Both the position numbers and the translations under genes were made by a program. This document shows, piece after piece, positions 49,557 to 58,691 of a stretch of DNA of 64,000 nucleotides; the stretch's first letter is position 1, and each line of letters begins with the position of its first letter. The notes under the pieces were generated by a model. That model searched no databases. It was not told the origin of the DNA and worked only from the letters and a program-made list of their open reading frames with translations. Source of the stretch: Microbacterium gorillae (GTDB lineage: Bacteria; Actinomycetota; Actinomycetes; Actinomycetales; Microbacteriaceae); NCBI RefSeq assembly GCF_000826185.2, contig NZ_LN648874.1, positions 186,001 through 250,000 on the forward strand, read 5' to 3'.

Positions 49557-50780
49557 ATGATTCGGTTCGAAAACGTCACCAAGCGCTACCGCGGGACGGC
49601 GAAGCCGGCTCTCGCGGACGTCGACTTCGAAGTCGCCAGCGGAGAGTTCGTCTTCCTCGTCGGCGCGTCCGGCTCCGGGAAGTCCACCTGCCTGCAGTTG
49701 ATTCTGCGCGAGCAGGTTCCCACGAGTGGACGCATGCTCGTCCTCGGCAGCGACCTGCGCAAGCTGTCCAACCGTCGCGTGCCGTACTTCCGGCGTCACA
49801 TCGGTTCGGTCTTCCAGGACTTCCGCCTGCTCTCCACCAAGACGGTGGCCCAGAACGTCGCCTTCGCGCTGCAGGTCACGGGTGCCTCGCGAGGGTTCGT
49901 GCAGCAGGCCGTGCCGGAAGCCCTCGAACTGGTGGGTCTGGCCGGCAAGCAGAAGCGCATGCCGCATGAGCTTTCCGGTGGTGAGCAGCAGCGCGTCGCG
50001 ATCGCGCGCGCCATCGTCAACCGGCCGCAGATCCTGCTGGCCGATGAGCCGACCGGAAACCTCGATCCCGGCACTTCCACCGAGATCATGCGTCTGCTCG
50101 CGCGCATCAACGCGAACGGCACGACCGTGGTCATGGCCACGCACGAGGCCGGGTTCGTCGATCAGATGCGCCGCCGCGTGATCGAACTGGACAGTGGTGT
50201 GATCACCCGCGACGAGAGTCACGGTGGTTACGGCGACACTTCCGCCATCCCGCGGTTGGAGATGGCCACCGAACGGGGGGCAGCCGCCACGGCCGCCCTC
50301 TCTGCGGTGCTGGAAGTGCAGCGTGAGGCCGCGCGTGCGGTGGATGAGCACGATCCGGCCGCTGCGGTCACCGTGAGCGGTTCAAGCCGACCGGCCGCCC
50401 GGCCCGTGACACCGGCCAGCGCCGCACCCGAGAAGACGATCGCGGCCGCGCCCACCAGCACGCCGATGGCAGAGGACACGCCCACCGTCCAGCCGGCGGC
50501 GACGCCCGCTGCCGGGCCGCAGCCCGCGGCCGCGCCGGCTGACCGTCCGGGCCCGACGGAGGCGTCCGAGACGACGGCGACCGCCGAGGTCGCCGCGGCG
50601 GAGGAGGACGAAGCACCGGAGCTCACCCGCCCGGGCGTGGAGCCGGAAACGGCGGGGGAGCAGCGTCCGATGACACGACCGATCGCGCTGCCGGACGTGC
50701 AGGTGGACGAGCTGGGGGTGGCCGATCGACTCGGACTCGGCGCCTTCGATGACGACGACGAGGTGGGACCGACCTCATGA
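49557..50780 (+). CDS. ftsE: Cell division ATP-binding protein FtsE with long C-terminal extension
   Basis: This 407-aa protein has a complete ABC ATPase in the first ~225 residues: Walker A LVGASGSGKSTCLQL, signature HELSGGEQQRVAIARA, Walker B ILLADEPTGNLDPGTS, and MATHEAGFVDQM. FtsE with FtsX controls peptidoglycan hydrolases at the septum. Usual FtsE is about 230 aa; the remaining ~180 residues here are Ala/Pro/Thr/Glu-rich and predicted disordered, ending DRLGLGAFDDDDEVGPTS. It overlaps ftsX by 4 bp. Confidence 0.96.
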   Translation: MIRFENVTKRYRGTAKPALADVDFEVASGEFVFLVGASGSGKSTCLQLILREQVPTSGRMLVLGSDLRKLSNRRVPYFRRHIGSVFQDFRLLSTKTVAQNVAFALQVTGASRGFVQQAVPEALELVGLAGKQKRMPHELSGGEQQRVAIARAIVNRPQILLADEPTGNLDPGTSTEIMRLLARINANGTTVVMATHEAGFVDQMRRRVIELDSGVITRDESHGGYGDTSAIPRLEMATERGAAATAALSAVLEVQREAARAVDEHDPAAAVTVSGSSRPAARPVTPASAAPEKTIAAAPTSTPMAEDTPTVQPAATPAAGPQPAAAPADRPGPTEASETTATAEVAAAEEDEAPELTRPGVEPETAGEQRPMTRPIALPDVQVDELGVADRLGLGAFDDDDEVGPTS

Positions 50781-51691
50781 GAGTGGGACTGATCATCTCG
50801 GAGGTCCTGCAGGGCCTCCGCCGCAACCTGTCCATGGTCATCTCGGTGATCCTGGTGACCTTCGTCTCGCTCACCTTCGTGGGCGCGGCGATCCTGACGC
50901 AGGCGCAGGTGTCGAAACTGCACGAGTACTGGGAGGACCGCGCCCAGGTGCAGATCATCCTCTGCTCGTCGTCGATGATCGGCGAGAACTGCACCGGGGG
51001 CGCGGCCACCAAGGAGCAGACCGACGCCGTGGAAGCGGAACTGACCGGCAAGACGCTCGGCCCGCTGATCCAGAACTACACGTTCGAATCGCAGCAGCAG
51101 GCCTACGACAACCTCATGGCGAGCGTGGACAAGGACTACGCCAGCGTGCTGGCCGTGGACCAGATGAACGCGTCGTTCAAGATCAACCTCAAGGACCAGG
51201 GGCAGACGGACGTGCTCACGGAGGCCTTCCACGCCACGCCGGGGGTGCAGGAGGTCAAGAACCAGCTGAAGTACCTCGATCCGCTCTTCCAGTCGTTGAC
51301 GGTGGCGACCTACATCGCCGTCGGCATCGCCGTGCTGATGCTGGTGGCCGCAGTGCTGTTGATCGCAACGACGATTCGGCTGTCCGCCTACGCGCGACGC
51401 AAGGAGATCGGCATCATGCGCCTCGTGGGCGCGTCGAACCGCTTCATCCAGACCCCGTTCGTCCTGGAGGGTGTCGTCGCCGCGTTCATCGGAACGATCC
51501 TGGCGTCCGGCGCGATCATCGCCGCCGTGCACTTCGGAATCGACGGCTACCTGCGCTCGCGTGTCGGCTTCATCTCGAGCTGGGTGGGCATGGGCGACGC
51601 GTTCGTCGTCGTTCCGATCCTGGTCGTGATCGGTGTGGTTCTGGCCGCGCTGTCGGCGGGCTTCGCCATTCGTCGCTGGCTGCGCGCCTGA
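50777..51691 (+). CDS. ftsX: Cell division protein FtsX
   Basis: This 304-aa membrane partner of FtsE has an N-terminal helix (MVISVILVTFVSLTFVGAAI), an extracellular domain (~45-180) with a Cys pair (LCSSSMIGENCTGG), and three C-terminal helices around RLSAYARRKEIGIMRLVGAS, the FtsX/MacB signature. The extracellular domain contacts NlpC/P60-type hydrolases in actinobacteria. It is coupled to ftsE. Confidence 0.96.
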   Translation: MRVGLIISEVLQGLRRNLSMVISVILVTFVSLTFVGAAILTQAQVSKLHEYWEDRAQVQIILCSSSMIGENCTGGAATKEQTDAVEAELTGKTLGPLIQNYTFESQQQAYDNLMASVDKDYASVLAVDQMNASFKINLKDQGQTDVLTEAFHATPGVQEVKNQLKYLDPLFQSLTVATYIAVGIAVLMLVAAVLLIATTIRLSAYARRKEIGIMRLVGASNRFIQTPFVLEGVVAAFIGTILASGAIIAAVHFGIDGYLRSRVGFISSWVGMGDAFVVVPILVVIGVVLAALSAGFAIRRWLRA

Positions 51692-51720
51692 GTCGATCCA
51701 CCGCCGCAGCGTCGTCTTGA

Positions 51721-51726
51721 TAGACT
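51721..51726 (+). promoter_or_regulatory. -10 box for smpB
   Basis: TAGACT lies 41 nt before the smpB ATG; unlike the leaderless genes, smpB has AAGGAG before its start. Confidence 0.4.
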
Positions 51727-51767
51727 GACGGGCTGTCGTGCGCCCGCACGACGAGAAGGAGAAGATC

Positions 51768-52250
51768 ATGGTCCGCGAGCGCGGGGAGAAGGTCGTCGCG
51801 ACCAACCGTCGAGCGCGCCACGACTACACCGTCGAGAAGACGTACGAGGCAGGTCTCGTGCTCACCGGGACCGAGGTGAAGTCGCTGCGACAGGGACGCG
51901 CGAACCTCACCGATGGTTACGCCTACGTCAAGGGCGATGAGGCCTTCGTGGACAACCTCCACATTCCCGAGTATTCGCAGGGGCACTGGACCAACCACGC
52001 GGCCAAGCGCGTGCGCAAGCTGCTCCTGCACCGCGAGGAGATCCTGAAGATCAGCCATGCGGTCTCCGCCGGGGGCTACACGCTCGTCCCGCTGAAGCTC
52101 TACTTCAAGGACGGACGAGCGAAGCTCGAGATCGGCGTCGCCAAGGGCAAGCGCGAGTACGACAAGCGTCAGACTCTGCGCGAGCGCCAGGACAATCGCG
52201 AGGCCGAGCGCGCGATGCGGATGCGCAACCGGACCGGTGAGGACGACTGA
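51768..52250 (+). CDS. smpB: SsrA-binding protein SmpB
   Basis: This 160-aa protein brings tmRNA to stalled ribosomes for trans-translation. It starts at ATG 51768 (AAGGAG 9 nt before). Family marks are [40 protein letters not shown] and the basic C-terminal tail [20 protein letters not shown]. Its RNA partner is encoded at 55944. Confidence 0.97.
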   Translation: MVRERGEKVVATNRRARHDYTVEKTYEAGLVLTGTEVKSLRQGRANLTDGYAYVKGDEAFVDNLHIPEYSQGHWTNHAAKRVRKLLLHREEILKISHAVSAGGYTLVPLKLYFKDGRAKLEIGVAKGKREYDKRQTLRERQDNREAERAMRMRNRTGEDD

Positions 52251-52256
52251 GCCGGC

Positions 52257-53720
52257 TCAGACGCGGCCTGACGCCGCGTCCGCGGGTGCTGTCGCCGGGT
52301 CCCGGAACGCGTGCTCGGGCAGAGTCAACAGGAACACGGCGGCCGCCGCCGCGGTGGCGCCGCACACGATCCACACGGTCAGGTAGCCGCTGAACGACCC
52401 CGCCGTCCCGCCGGTCGCAGCCGCGCCGGTGGTTCCGTGCAGGAGCGCGACACCGAAGACGCAGGAGGCGATGGCGCCGCCCACGGTCTTCACCGAATTC
52501 GTCAGCCCGGTCGCGACACCGGTCTGCGCGGCCGGAGCCGCCGCCGCTGCCGCGGCCGGCAGCGCGGCGACGAGAGCACCGGAACCGATTCCGGCGACGA
52601 CCATGTTCACCACGACCTGCAGGTAGGTCGTGTGGAAGGGCACGAACAGGAAGAATCCCAGCCCCACGGCGCAGGCCGCAGCGAACAGCATCCAGCGCGG
52701 GCTGGACATGCGCGAGAGCACGGGGAACAGCAGTGCGCCGCAGATCATCGCGATCAGGTAGACGCCGATGAGCAGGCTGGTCGCGAAGCCGGTGGTGCCG
52801 AGCCCGTAGCCGTAGTCGCTCGGGTCGGTGCGGGCGAACGTGGACATGGGCGCCTGAGCGCCGAGCACGCTCACACCGAACAGACCGGCGGTGACGAACA
52901 CCGGACCGAGCGCGGGTGAACGGAACATGCGCACGTCGATCAGGGGGTCCCGCTGGCGCAGTTCCCACCGCACGAAGGGAATCAGCAGGGCGACGCCGAG
53001 CAGAGCGACCAGCCACGCGACGAGACTTCCGGCGCCGTTGATGCGCAGCAGGCTCAGTCCGCCGGTGAAAGCGATGAGGGCGAGCGAGATGAGGATGAGC
53101 CCGCCGGTGTCGAGGCGCCCGCCCGTGGGGTTCGGCGACTCGCGCACACCGAACAGGATCACGAAGAAGCACAGCACGACGAGGATGCCGGGAATGAACA
53201 GGACGGTGCGCAACGGCAGTGCGTCGCTCAGTGCGCCGCCCGCGAGTGCGCCGCTGATGGCACCGGCCTCCAGAGCGGCGACGAGCATCCCGGCCGCACG
53301 CGCGGTGACCCGGCCCGGTTCCGGCTGCGACCGCGCGCGGGAGTAGAGCAGGGCGATCTCCATGGGCAGCCAGACGACGTAAAAGCCCTGCAAAGCCCAG
53401 GCGATGAGGAAGGGCACGAAGCTGTCGCAGAACGGCAGCGCGAGGGATGCGACCGCGGTCAGTGCGGTGGAGATGAGCAGCATCCGCTTGTGGCCGACCA
53501 TGTCGCCGAGCTTCGCGAAGGCGGGAACGACGAGCGCCGACAGCATCAGCTGCGTGCCCTCAAGCCAGTTCACGTCGGCATCCGGGACGTTCAGGTGACG
53601 CGCGATGTCGGTGAGCATGGGGGTATAGAAGCCCTGGAGGACGCCGGAGGTGAACTCGACGAACGCGAGGAATCCGACGATGCTCGCGGTGACACCGACG
53701 ATGGTGGCGCGCGTGGTCAT
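52257..53720 (-). CDS. MFS drug-exporter-type transporter (DHA2-like, 14 helices)
   Basis: This 487-aa protein has about 14 hydrophobic helices and the motif KLGDMVGHKRMLL after helix 2, as in DHA2-family proton antiporters that export drugs or toxic compounds. The start MTTRATIVGVTASIVGFLAF matches the usual N-terminus. It sits between smpB and tmRNA, interrupting the common actinobacterial smpB-ssrA neighbourhood. The substrate is unknown. Confidence 0.87.
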   Translation of the reverse strand: MTTRATIVGVTASIVGFLAFVEFTSGVLQGFYTPMLTDIARHLNVPDADVNWLEGTQLMLSALVVPAFAKLGDMVGHKRMLLISTALTAVASLALPFCDSFVPFLIAWALQGFYVVWLPMEIALLYSRARSQPEPGRVTARAAGMLVAALEAGAISGALAGGALSDALPLRTVLFIPGILVVLCFFVILFGVRESPNPTGGRLDTGGLILISLALIAFTGGLSLLRINGAGSLVAWLVALLGVALLIPFVRWELRQRDPLIDVRMFRSPALGPVFVTAGLFGVSVLGAQAPMSTFARTDPSDYGYGLGTTGFATSLLIGVYLIAMICGALLFPVLSRMSSPRWMLFAAACAVGLGFFLFVPFHTTYLQVVVNMVVAGIGSGALVAALPAAAAAAAPAAQTGVATGLTNSVKTVGGAIASCVFGVALLHGTTGAAATGGTAGSFSGYLTVWIVCGATAAAAAVFLLTLPEHAFRDPATAPADAASGRV

Positions 53721-53776
53721 GGCTGCTCCTGGAGGACGGACGGAGGCGGGTGGCTCAACTGTAGTGCGGAGCCGAG

Positions 53777-55120
53777 TCAGGGCAAGCGCGCCAGGAGCGC
53801 GCGGTGGAACAGTTCGCCGGCCACGAGGGCATCGACGGCGACCCGCTCGTCGACGCCGTGGATCGTGGCGCGCAGATCGCCGGGCATCGACAGCGGCGCG
53901 AAGCGGTACACGGCCGGAGTGAAACGGTGGAAGTGGCGGGAGTCGGTGGCGGCCATCATCACGTACGGCACCGTCACGGCATCGGGGTGCGATACGGCGA
54001 CCGCGTCCGCGATGAGAGCGAACTGCGCATTGTCCGTCGCGGATTCGGGAGAGGGCTCATCCGCGTCGACGACGGTGACGGTGACCGCGTCGTCTCCGAT
54101 GCGCCGTCGAAGCCGACGCGCGACCTGTGCGCTGGTCTCGCCGAGGGCGATGCGCAGATTGAGGGTCGCGTGCGCCTGCGACGGCAGGACGTTCGTGGCG
54201 GTGCCGCCGGACTGCATGGTGGCCGCGACCGTGGTGCGCACCATCGCCGCCGGTTCACCCCCGAGCAGCGCGAAAACCCGGGCCGTGAGCCACGGTGCGC
54301 GTGCCAGCGTCCGCAGAGCGAGACGGATCGGTCCGGAGGTGCGGGGCGCCACGGCGGCGAGTAGTCGGCCGATGGCGCGTGGGGCGTGCGCGGGAAAAGT
54401 GCCGGGCGTCAGCTTCGTGACGGCCGCCGCGACGCGCGACACGGCCGTCAGGCGTGGGGGAGCGGACGCGTGGCCGGCATCGCCGCGGGCGCTCACGTCC
54501 ACGGTCATGATGCCCTTCTCGCCGACACCGACCACGGCGGCCGTCCCGGCGACGAAGGGCAGCAGCTTGTCCGTGACGGCGCCGCCCTCGTCGATCACGA
54601 TCCACGGCGTGATGCCGCGATCGCGGAAGGTCGCTGCGATCGCTCGGGCGGCGCCACCGAACGTCTCCTCATTACCGCCGAAGGACAGGTACACGTCGCG
54701 CGGCGGGACGAAATCCGTTGCGAGCAGGTTCTCGACGGCCTCGAGAATGACGATCAGGGGGCCCTTGTCATCGAGTGCGCCGCGACCGAAGACGGTGCCG
54801 TCGGCGATCACCCCGGCGAACGGCGGATGCGTCCACGCGTCGCTCTCATCGACCGGAACCACGTCATAGTGCGCCATCAGAACGGCCGGTGCGCCGTCGC
54901 CGGAACCCCGCCAGCGATAGAGCAGGCCGAAGTCCGTGATGCGTTCCCGTTCGAGGCGCTCGTGGACGCGCGGATAGAGCTCCTCGAGGAGTCGCACGAA
55001 GTCCTCGAACGGCTCCGCGCCCCGCTGGTCCAGCTCGGCGGACACCGTGGGCAGCTGGATCATCCGGCTGAGGCGCTCCGCGATGCCCGGGCGCACCATT
55101 CCGGGTGCAGTCGCGCTCAC
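53777..55120 (-). CDS. M20-family metallopeptidase
   Basis: This 447-aa dizinc hydrolase has VLMAHYDVVPVDESDAWTHP (His ligand, Asp), FGRGALDDKGPLIVILEAVE (bridging Asp), SFGGNEETFGG (Glu base and ligand) and a late ATDSRHFH (His ligand). It resembles Gly-X carboxypeptidase/CPS-type aminoacylases. There is no clear signal peptide. The GTG start overlaps the stop of the SIMPL gene, so they are one operon. Confidence 0.9.
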   Translation of the reverse strand: MSATAPGMVRPGIAERLSRMIQLPTVSAELDQRGAEPFEDFVRLLEELYPRVHERLERERITDFGLLYRWRGSGDGAPAVLMAHYDVVPVDESDAWTHPPFAGVIADGTVFGRGALDDKGPLIVILEAVENLLATDFVPPRDVYLSFGGNEETFGGAARAIAATFRDRGITPWIVIDEGGAVTDKLLPFVAGTAAVVGVGEKGIMTVDVSARGDAGHASAPPRLTAVSRVAAAVTKLTPGTFPAHAPRAIGRLLAAVAPRTSGPIRLALRTLARAPWLTARVFALLGGEPAAMVRTTVAATMQSGGTATNVLPSQAHATLNLRIALGETSAQVARRLRRRIGDDAVTVTVVDADEPSPESATDNAQFALIADAVAVSHPDAVTVPYVMMAATDSRHFHRFTPAVYRFAPLSMPGDLRATIHGVDERVAVDALVAGELFHRALLARLP

Positions 55121-55779
55121 GAGGCTCGGAATCGGGCTTCGACCGTCGCCGACACGCGAATGGGTTGTGGCTCCAGAGCGAGCGAATCGTTCCCGCCGTG
55201 GCCACCGGCCATCATCGCCATCCGCGGCATCTCGTCCGACGACCCGCCCTTCGTGTCACCGAGCAGGCCGGCGTCCGCGACCTCGAGGGCCTGCACGGTG
55301 CCGAGGCCGAGCGCGTCCGCGTACGCCTGCGCGCGGGCGACGGCGACCGCCACCGCGTGCTGAGCCACGGCCGCTTCCTGCTCCTTGTCGGTCGCCTCGC
55401 TGAGTCGCCAGGACACGCCGTCGACGGTGATGCCCTCCCGCTCCGACACCGAGCCGATCCATTCCGAGAGCGCGGAGAAGTCCGTCCACTCCGAACGCGT
55501 GCTGATCACGGCGTTGTGGACGAGCGGTTGCTGCTTGCCCTTATCGCTCCACGGCCGATTCGACCACACCGACAACCGCTCGCTGGAGTGCTCGCTGACG
55601 GCACCGGTCGCGGCGGCACCGGCGATCTCCTCCCGCAGCTGCGCGGCCAGGCGAGTGGCGGAGGCGACGACCTCGGCGCGGTCGGGTCCGTCCACGCGTG
55701 CTGACACGTTGGCGATTCCGAGTTCGGCGGGGATGCGAGCCTCGTGCTCGCCGCGAACGGTGATGACGACGTCGGTCAT
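55117..55779 (-). CDS. SIMPL domain (DUF541) protein
   Basis: This 220-aa protein starts ITVRGEHEARIPAELGIANV and ends with PQPIRVSATVEARFRAS, the usual edges of a SIMPL (DUF541) domain. In the middle, HNAVISTRSEWTDFSALSEW and YADALGLGTVQALEVADAGL fit the family. The function is unclear; members are linked to stress. No signal peptide is seen, unlike many family members. Confidence 0.85.
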   Translation of the reverse strand: MTDVVITVRGEHEARIPAELGIANVSARVDGPDRAEVVASATRLAAQLREEIAGAAATGAVSEHSSERLSVWSNRPWSDKGKQQPLVHNAVISTRSEWTDFSALSEWIGSVSEREGITVDGVSWRLSEATDKEQEAAVAQHAVAVAVARAQAYADALGLGTVQALEVADAGLLGDTKGGSSDEMPRMAMMAGGHGGNDSLALEPQPIRVSATVEARFRAS

Positions 55780-55862
55780 GGAGCCTCCCAGGCGCTGGTG
55801 TGCACCACACTAACGGTGCGATCGGACACGCGGCAGGAATGCCGGAGGCCCGGGGGATGTTG

Positions 55863-55868
55863 TAAGCT
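55863..55868 (+). promoter_or_regulatory. Candidate -10 box for tmRNA
   Basis: TAAGCT lies 75 nt before mature tmRNA. The leader contains an 8-bp hairpin (GCTCCGAA/TTCGGAGC, 55874-55893) that may mark processing. Confidence 0.35.
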
Positions 55869-55943
55869 GAGATGCTCCGAACGATTTCGGAGCAGTGGTA
55901 AGTCAACAGTGTGACAGCGGCCCTCCGACACGGAGGAACTCGG

Positions 55944-56311
55944 GGCTGATCGGTTTCGACAGCGCCTGCGTACCCACGAGAAGCGGGCCGAGGATGCAGG
56001 GTTATCTCGTGAACGCTCCCTGCAAAACAATAAGTGCCGATGCAAAGCGCACTGACTTCGCCCTCGCTGCCTAAGCGAGCCCGATAGTCCGTCAGACCGT
56101 ATGTGATTCCGGTACGGTTCCTGGCGTCATCTAGGAATCTTGCTGCGTGACGGCGTCCGGACGTCACGTGGGACTCTTCCCGGGCTGGGCTCGTCGACTT
56201 AGGTGTCTGTGACAAAGGTCGGAGCCGAGCAGAACGTCTTCACAGACTGCGCCCGGAGAATGCGCGGAAACTCAGCGTTGGACGGGGGTTCGATTCCCCC
56301 CAGCTCCACCA
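55944..56311 (+). ncRNA. ssrA: tmRNA
   Basis: The 5' end GGGGCTGATCGGTTTCGAC and 3' end with GGTTCGATTCCCCCCAGCTC and encoded CCA form the tRNA-like domain. The tag frame at 56036-56074 reads ADAKRTDFALAA then TAA, the actinobacterial proteolysis tag. It rescues stalled ribosomes with SmpB. Confidence 0.97.
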
Positions 56312-56328
56312 GCCGTTGTCACTGCTGT

Positions 56329-56364
56329 CGAAGCCCCCGCGATCCCCGGATCGCGGGGGCTTCG
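56329..56364 (+). terminator. tmRNA terminator
   Basis: A perfect 16-bp stem with a CCCG loop starts 18 nt after the tmRNA 3' end. Confidence 0.85.
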
Positions 56365-56479
56365 TCGCGTACGCGCCCGGAGCCGTGTCCGGTGTTGACC
56401 GTCGCGAGCATCCTGCGTATAAACGTGTTCACCAGCCCGTGGCTGGTTTCGGGCGATCGAGGAACGCGCAGGTGAGTGC

Positions 56480-58081
56480 ATGGGTCGGGCGACGGCGTCG
56501 GTCCCCGGGGTTCGATGCGGTCGTGCGTCCGCGGTCCTTCTGGTCGTGCTCCTGCTGCTCGGCTTGGGCGTGCCGGCGCAGGCGTCCGGATCTTCGGCGC
56601 TGCCCGCCGTCGAACCCGTCACCTCCTCAGCCGGGTTCACCCACCCGGGCGTCTTCGTCGGTTTGAGCGAGCTCACCGCCTCGAAAGCTCACGTGCGCGC
56701 CGGCGATGCGCCGTGGATCACGATCTTCCGGCAATTGACCGATTCGACGGTGATCCGGCGCGGTGCGCCCGACTTCGCGTCGTTCGCCGCGGCCTCGGTT
56801 TATCCCTCCACCGTCGCCGAACACTACGAGAACTCGCGGTGCAGCTCGGACGAGTCCACCGGGTGCATCACCTACTGCGGCTCGTTCAACAATCCCGACG
56901 TCGGTTGTTCGGACGAGTTGGCGGACGCCCGCGCCGTCTACGGTCAGGCGCTCATGTACTGGTACACGGATGACCGGTCCTACGCCCAGCGAGCGATCGC
57001 GATCCTCAATGCCTATGCCGAGCACTTCGCCGGCAACCACGGGTCGAACGGGCCGCTGATGACGGCCTGGATCGCGGAGATGATGATCCGTGGTGCGGAG
57101 CTCATTCGCTACACCTACACCCCGGCCGCGGGCGAGGTCGCCTTCGACGTCACGGGCTTCAGCACGATGCTGCGCGACGTGTTCGTGGCCCGGCTGCAGG
57201 TGTTCAGCTGGGCGGACGTCAACGGCAACTGGTCCGGCTCCGCCGCCGATGGGCTGATGAACGCGGGCGTCTTCCTGGATGACCGCGCGATCTACGAGGA
57301 AGGCGTGGCGCTGTGGCGAGCGCGTGTGCCGACCTACCTCTATCTCAGCTCCGACGGTGCTCTTCCGGTGGCTCCGCCCGGTTCGACCGAGTTCGGCACC
57401 GACACCGCGCAGAAGCGGATCAACCTCGCGTGCTGGTGGCTGAACGACAAGGCGGACTCGTGCCGCTTGACGCCCAGGGAGGATCCCGGCCCGCTCCATC
57501 TTCAGAACGGCCAGTCGCAGGAGAGCTGCCGCGATTTCGGGCACGTCTCGCTCGGCATCGCCGGCATGGTGAGCGCCGCCGAGACGGCCTATCTGCAGGG
57601 TGATGACCTCTATGGCGAGGAACAGCACCGCATCATGACCGGCATCTCGTACCTCGTGCAGGTCGAGCAGCACTGGCGAAAGCACCACGCGTGGCCGCGG
57701 GGCTTCTGCAAGGACGTCTCCGGTCTGGTCGCGACCGGTCTGACCACTCCGGACTTCCAAGCCGAGGTCGCGTACAACGCGTACGCGGTACGCGCGGGCG
57801 TCGCTTTCCGGACCATCGTGATCCCCGGGTACAGCGACACCTACCCGAACGGTGATCCGCTGGCCGCCTACATCGCTCTCAAGCAGACGGACCGCAACGT
57901 CGAGGGGTTCATCGACGCCTGGGACACGCTGACGCACCATGCCGTCCCGACCGGGGCAGCGGTCAAAGGGGAGCGGTCCGGCGTACCCCTCATCCGGTAT
58001 TACCCCGTGATCTTCGTCGCCCTCGGGCTCGTCGTCATCGCCGCGATCGCGCTGGTGGTGCGGCGCCTGCGCCGACGGTGA
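56480..58081 (+). CDS. Secreted, membrane-anchored alginate-lyase-like protein
   Basis: This 533-aa protein starts at ATG 56480 with a signal peptide (AVLLVVLLLLGLGVPAQASG). The main domain has the alpha-toroid alginate-lyase pattern: HPGVFVGLSELTASKAHVRA, VNGNWSGSAADGLMNAGVFL and NGQSQESCRDFGHVSLGIAG, the last resembling the catalytic His region of PL5-type lyases. A C-terminal helix (IFVALGLVVIAAIALVVRRL) plus basic tail would anchor it outside the membrane. The substrate may be a uronic-acid polymer other than alginate. Confidence 0.8.
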   Translation: MGRATASVPGVRCGRASAVLLVVLLLLGLGVPAQASGSSALPAVEPVTSSAGFTHPGVFVGLSELTASKAHVRAGDAPWITIFRQLTDSTVIRRGAPDFASFAAASVYPSTVAEHYENSRCSSDESTGCITYCGSFNNPDVGCSDELADARAVYGQALMYWYTDDRSYAQRAIAILNAYAEHFAGNHGSNGPLMTAWIAEMMIRGAELIRYTYTPAAGEVAFDVTGFSTMLRDVFVARLQVFSWADVNGNWSGSAADGLMNAGVFLDDRAIYEEGVALWRARVPTYLYLSSDGALPVAPPGSTEFGTDTAQKRINLACWWLNDKADSCRLTPREDPGPLHLQNGQSQESCRDFGHVSLGIAGMVSAAETAYLQGDDLYGEEQHRIMTGISYLVQVEQHWRKHHAWPRGFCKDVSGLVATGLTTPDFQAEVAYNAYAVRAGVAFRTIVIPGYSDTYPNGDPLAAYIALKQTDRNVEGFIDAWDTLTHHAVPTGAAVKGERSGVPLIRYYPVIFVALGLVVIAAIALVVRRLRRR

Positions 58082-58112
58082 CGCGCGTTCGGCCTCACGT
58101 CGATCGCGGTGC

Positions 58113-58691
58113 TCAGCGCGGCCAGGCGATCAGCAGGAGACCCTGCTTGGTGTCGGCGAACTTCAACCAGCCGTCACCGAACTGGTACGTCATGCCGTAC
58201 CCGTCCTCGTCCTTGATGGTGATGGTGTCCTTGGGCTGCGTGTAGAACAGTTCGCCGTGATCACCCTCGATGCGCTCCCACCGCTGCCCCTCGAGCGCCT
58301 TCTCGAGCGTGGCGGCGGTGGCGGAATCGATCGTGGCCCATCCCCACATCTGGACGTTGTCGTTGGTCGGTGCGCTGTAGTTGCCCCAGTTGCAGACCAG
58401 CCCGCCCTTGACCTCAGTGGTGTCGATGTACATCGGCGCCTCTTGGAAGGTCCACCCCTGTTCACGCAATTGGGCGTCCAGGGAATCGGAGATGAGCGTG
58501 TCGCAGGTCGGCGACGCTGCGGTGCCCGTCGGGGTGGCTTCCGGCGCGGCGGTGGTCTTCGTCGCCGGCGTCGGTGCGGCCGAGGTGGTGGCGACCGGTG
58601 CCGGGCCGGCGTCCCCGGACGTGCAGCCGGCGAGGGCGACCGTGAGAGCGACGGTCACGCCGACGAGCGCGATGCGGCGGAAGTGGGTCAT
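58113..58691 (-). CDS. Hypothetical lipoprotein
   Basis: This 192-aa protein has signal peptide GVTVALTVALAGC (lipobox Cys22), a Thr/Ala/Pro-rich linker and a ~120-residue folded part with two cysteines (SPTCDTLISDSLDAQL and GGLVCNWGNYSAPTND). No family recognised. Its ATG overlaps the hisN stop by one base, so it is in the same operon. Confidence 0.75.
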   Translation of the reverse strand: MTHFRRIALVGVTVALTVALAGCTSGDAGPAPVATTSAAPTPATKTTAAPEATPTGTAASPTCDTLISDSLDAQLREQGWTFQEAPMYIDTTEVKGGLVCNWGNYSAPTNDNVQMWGWATIDSATAATLEKALEGQRWERIEGDHGELFYTQPKDTITIKDEDGYGMTYQFGDGWLKFADTKQGLLLIAWPR

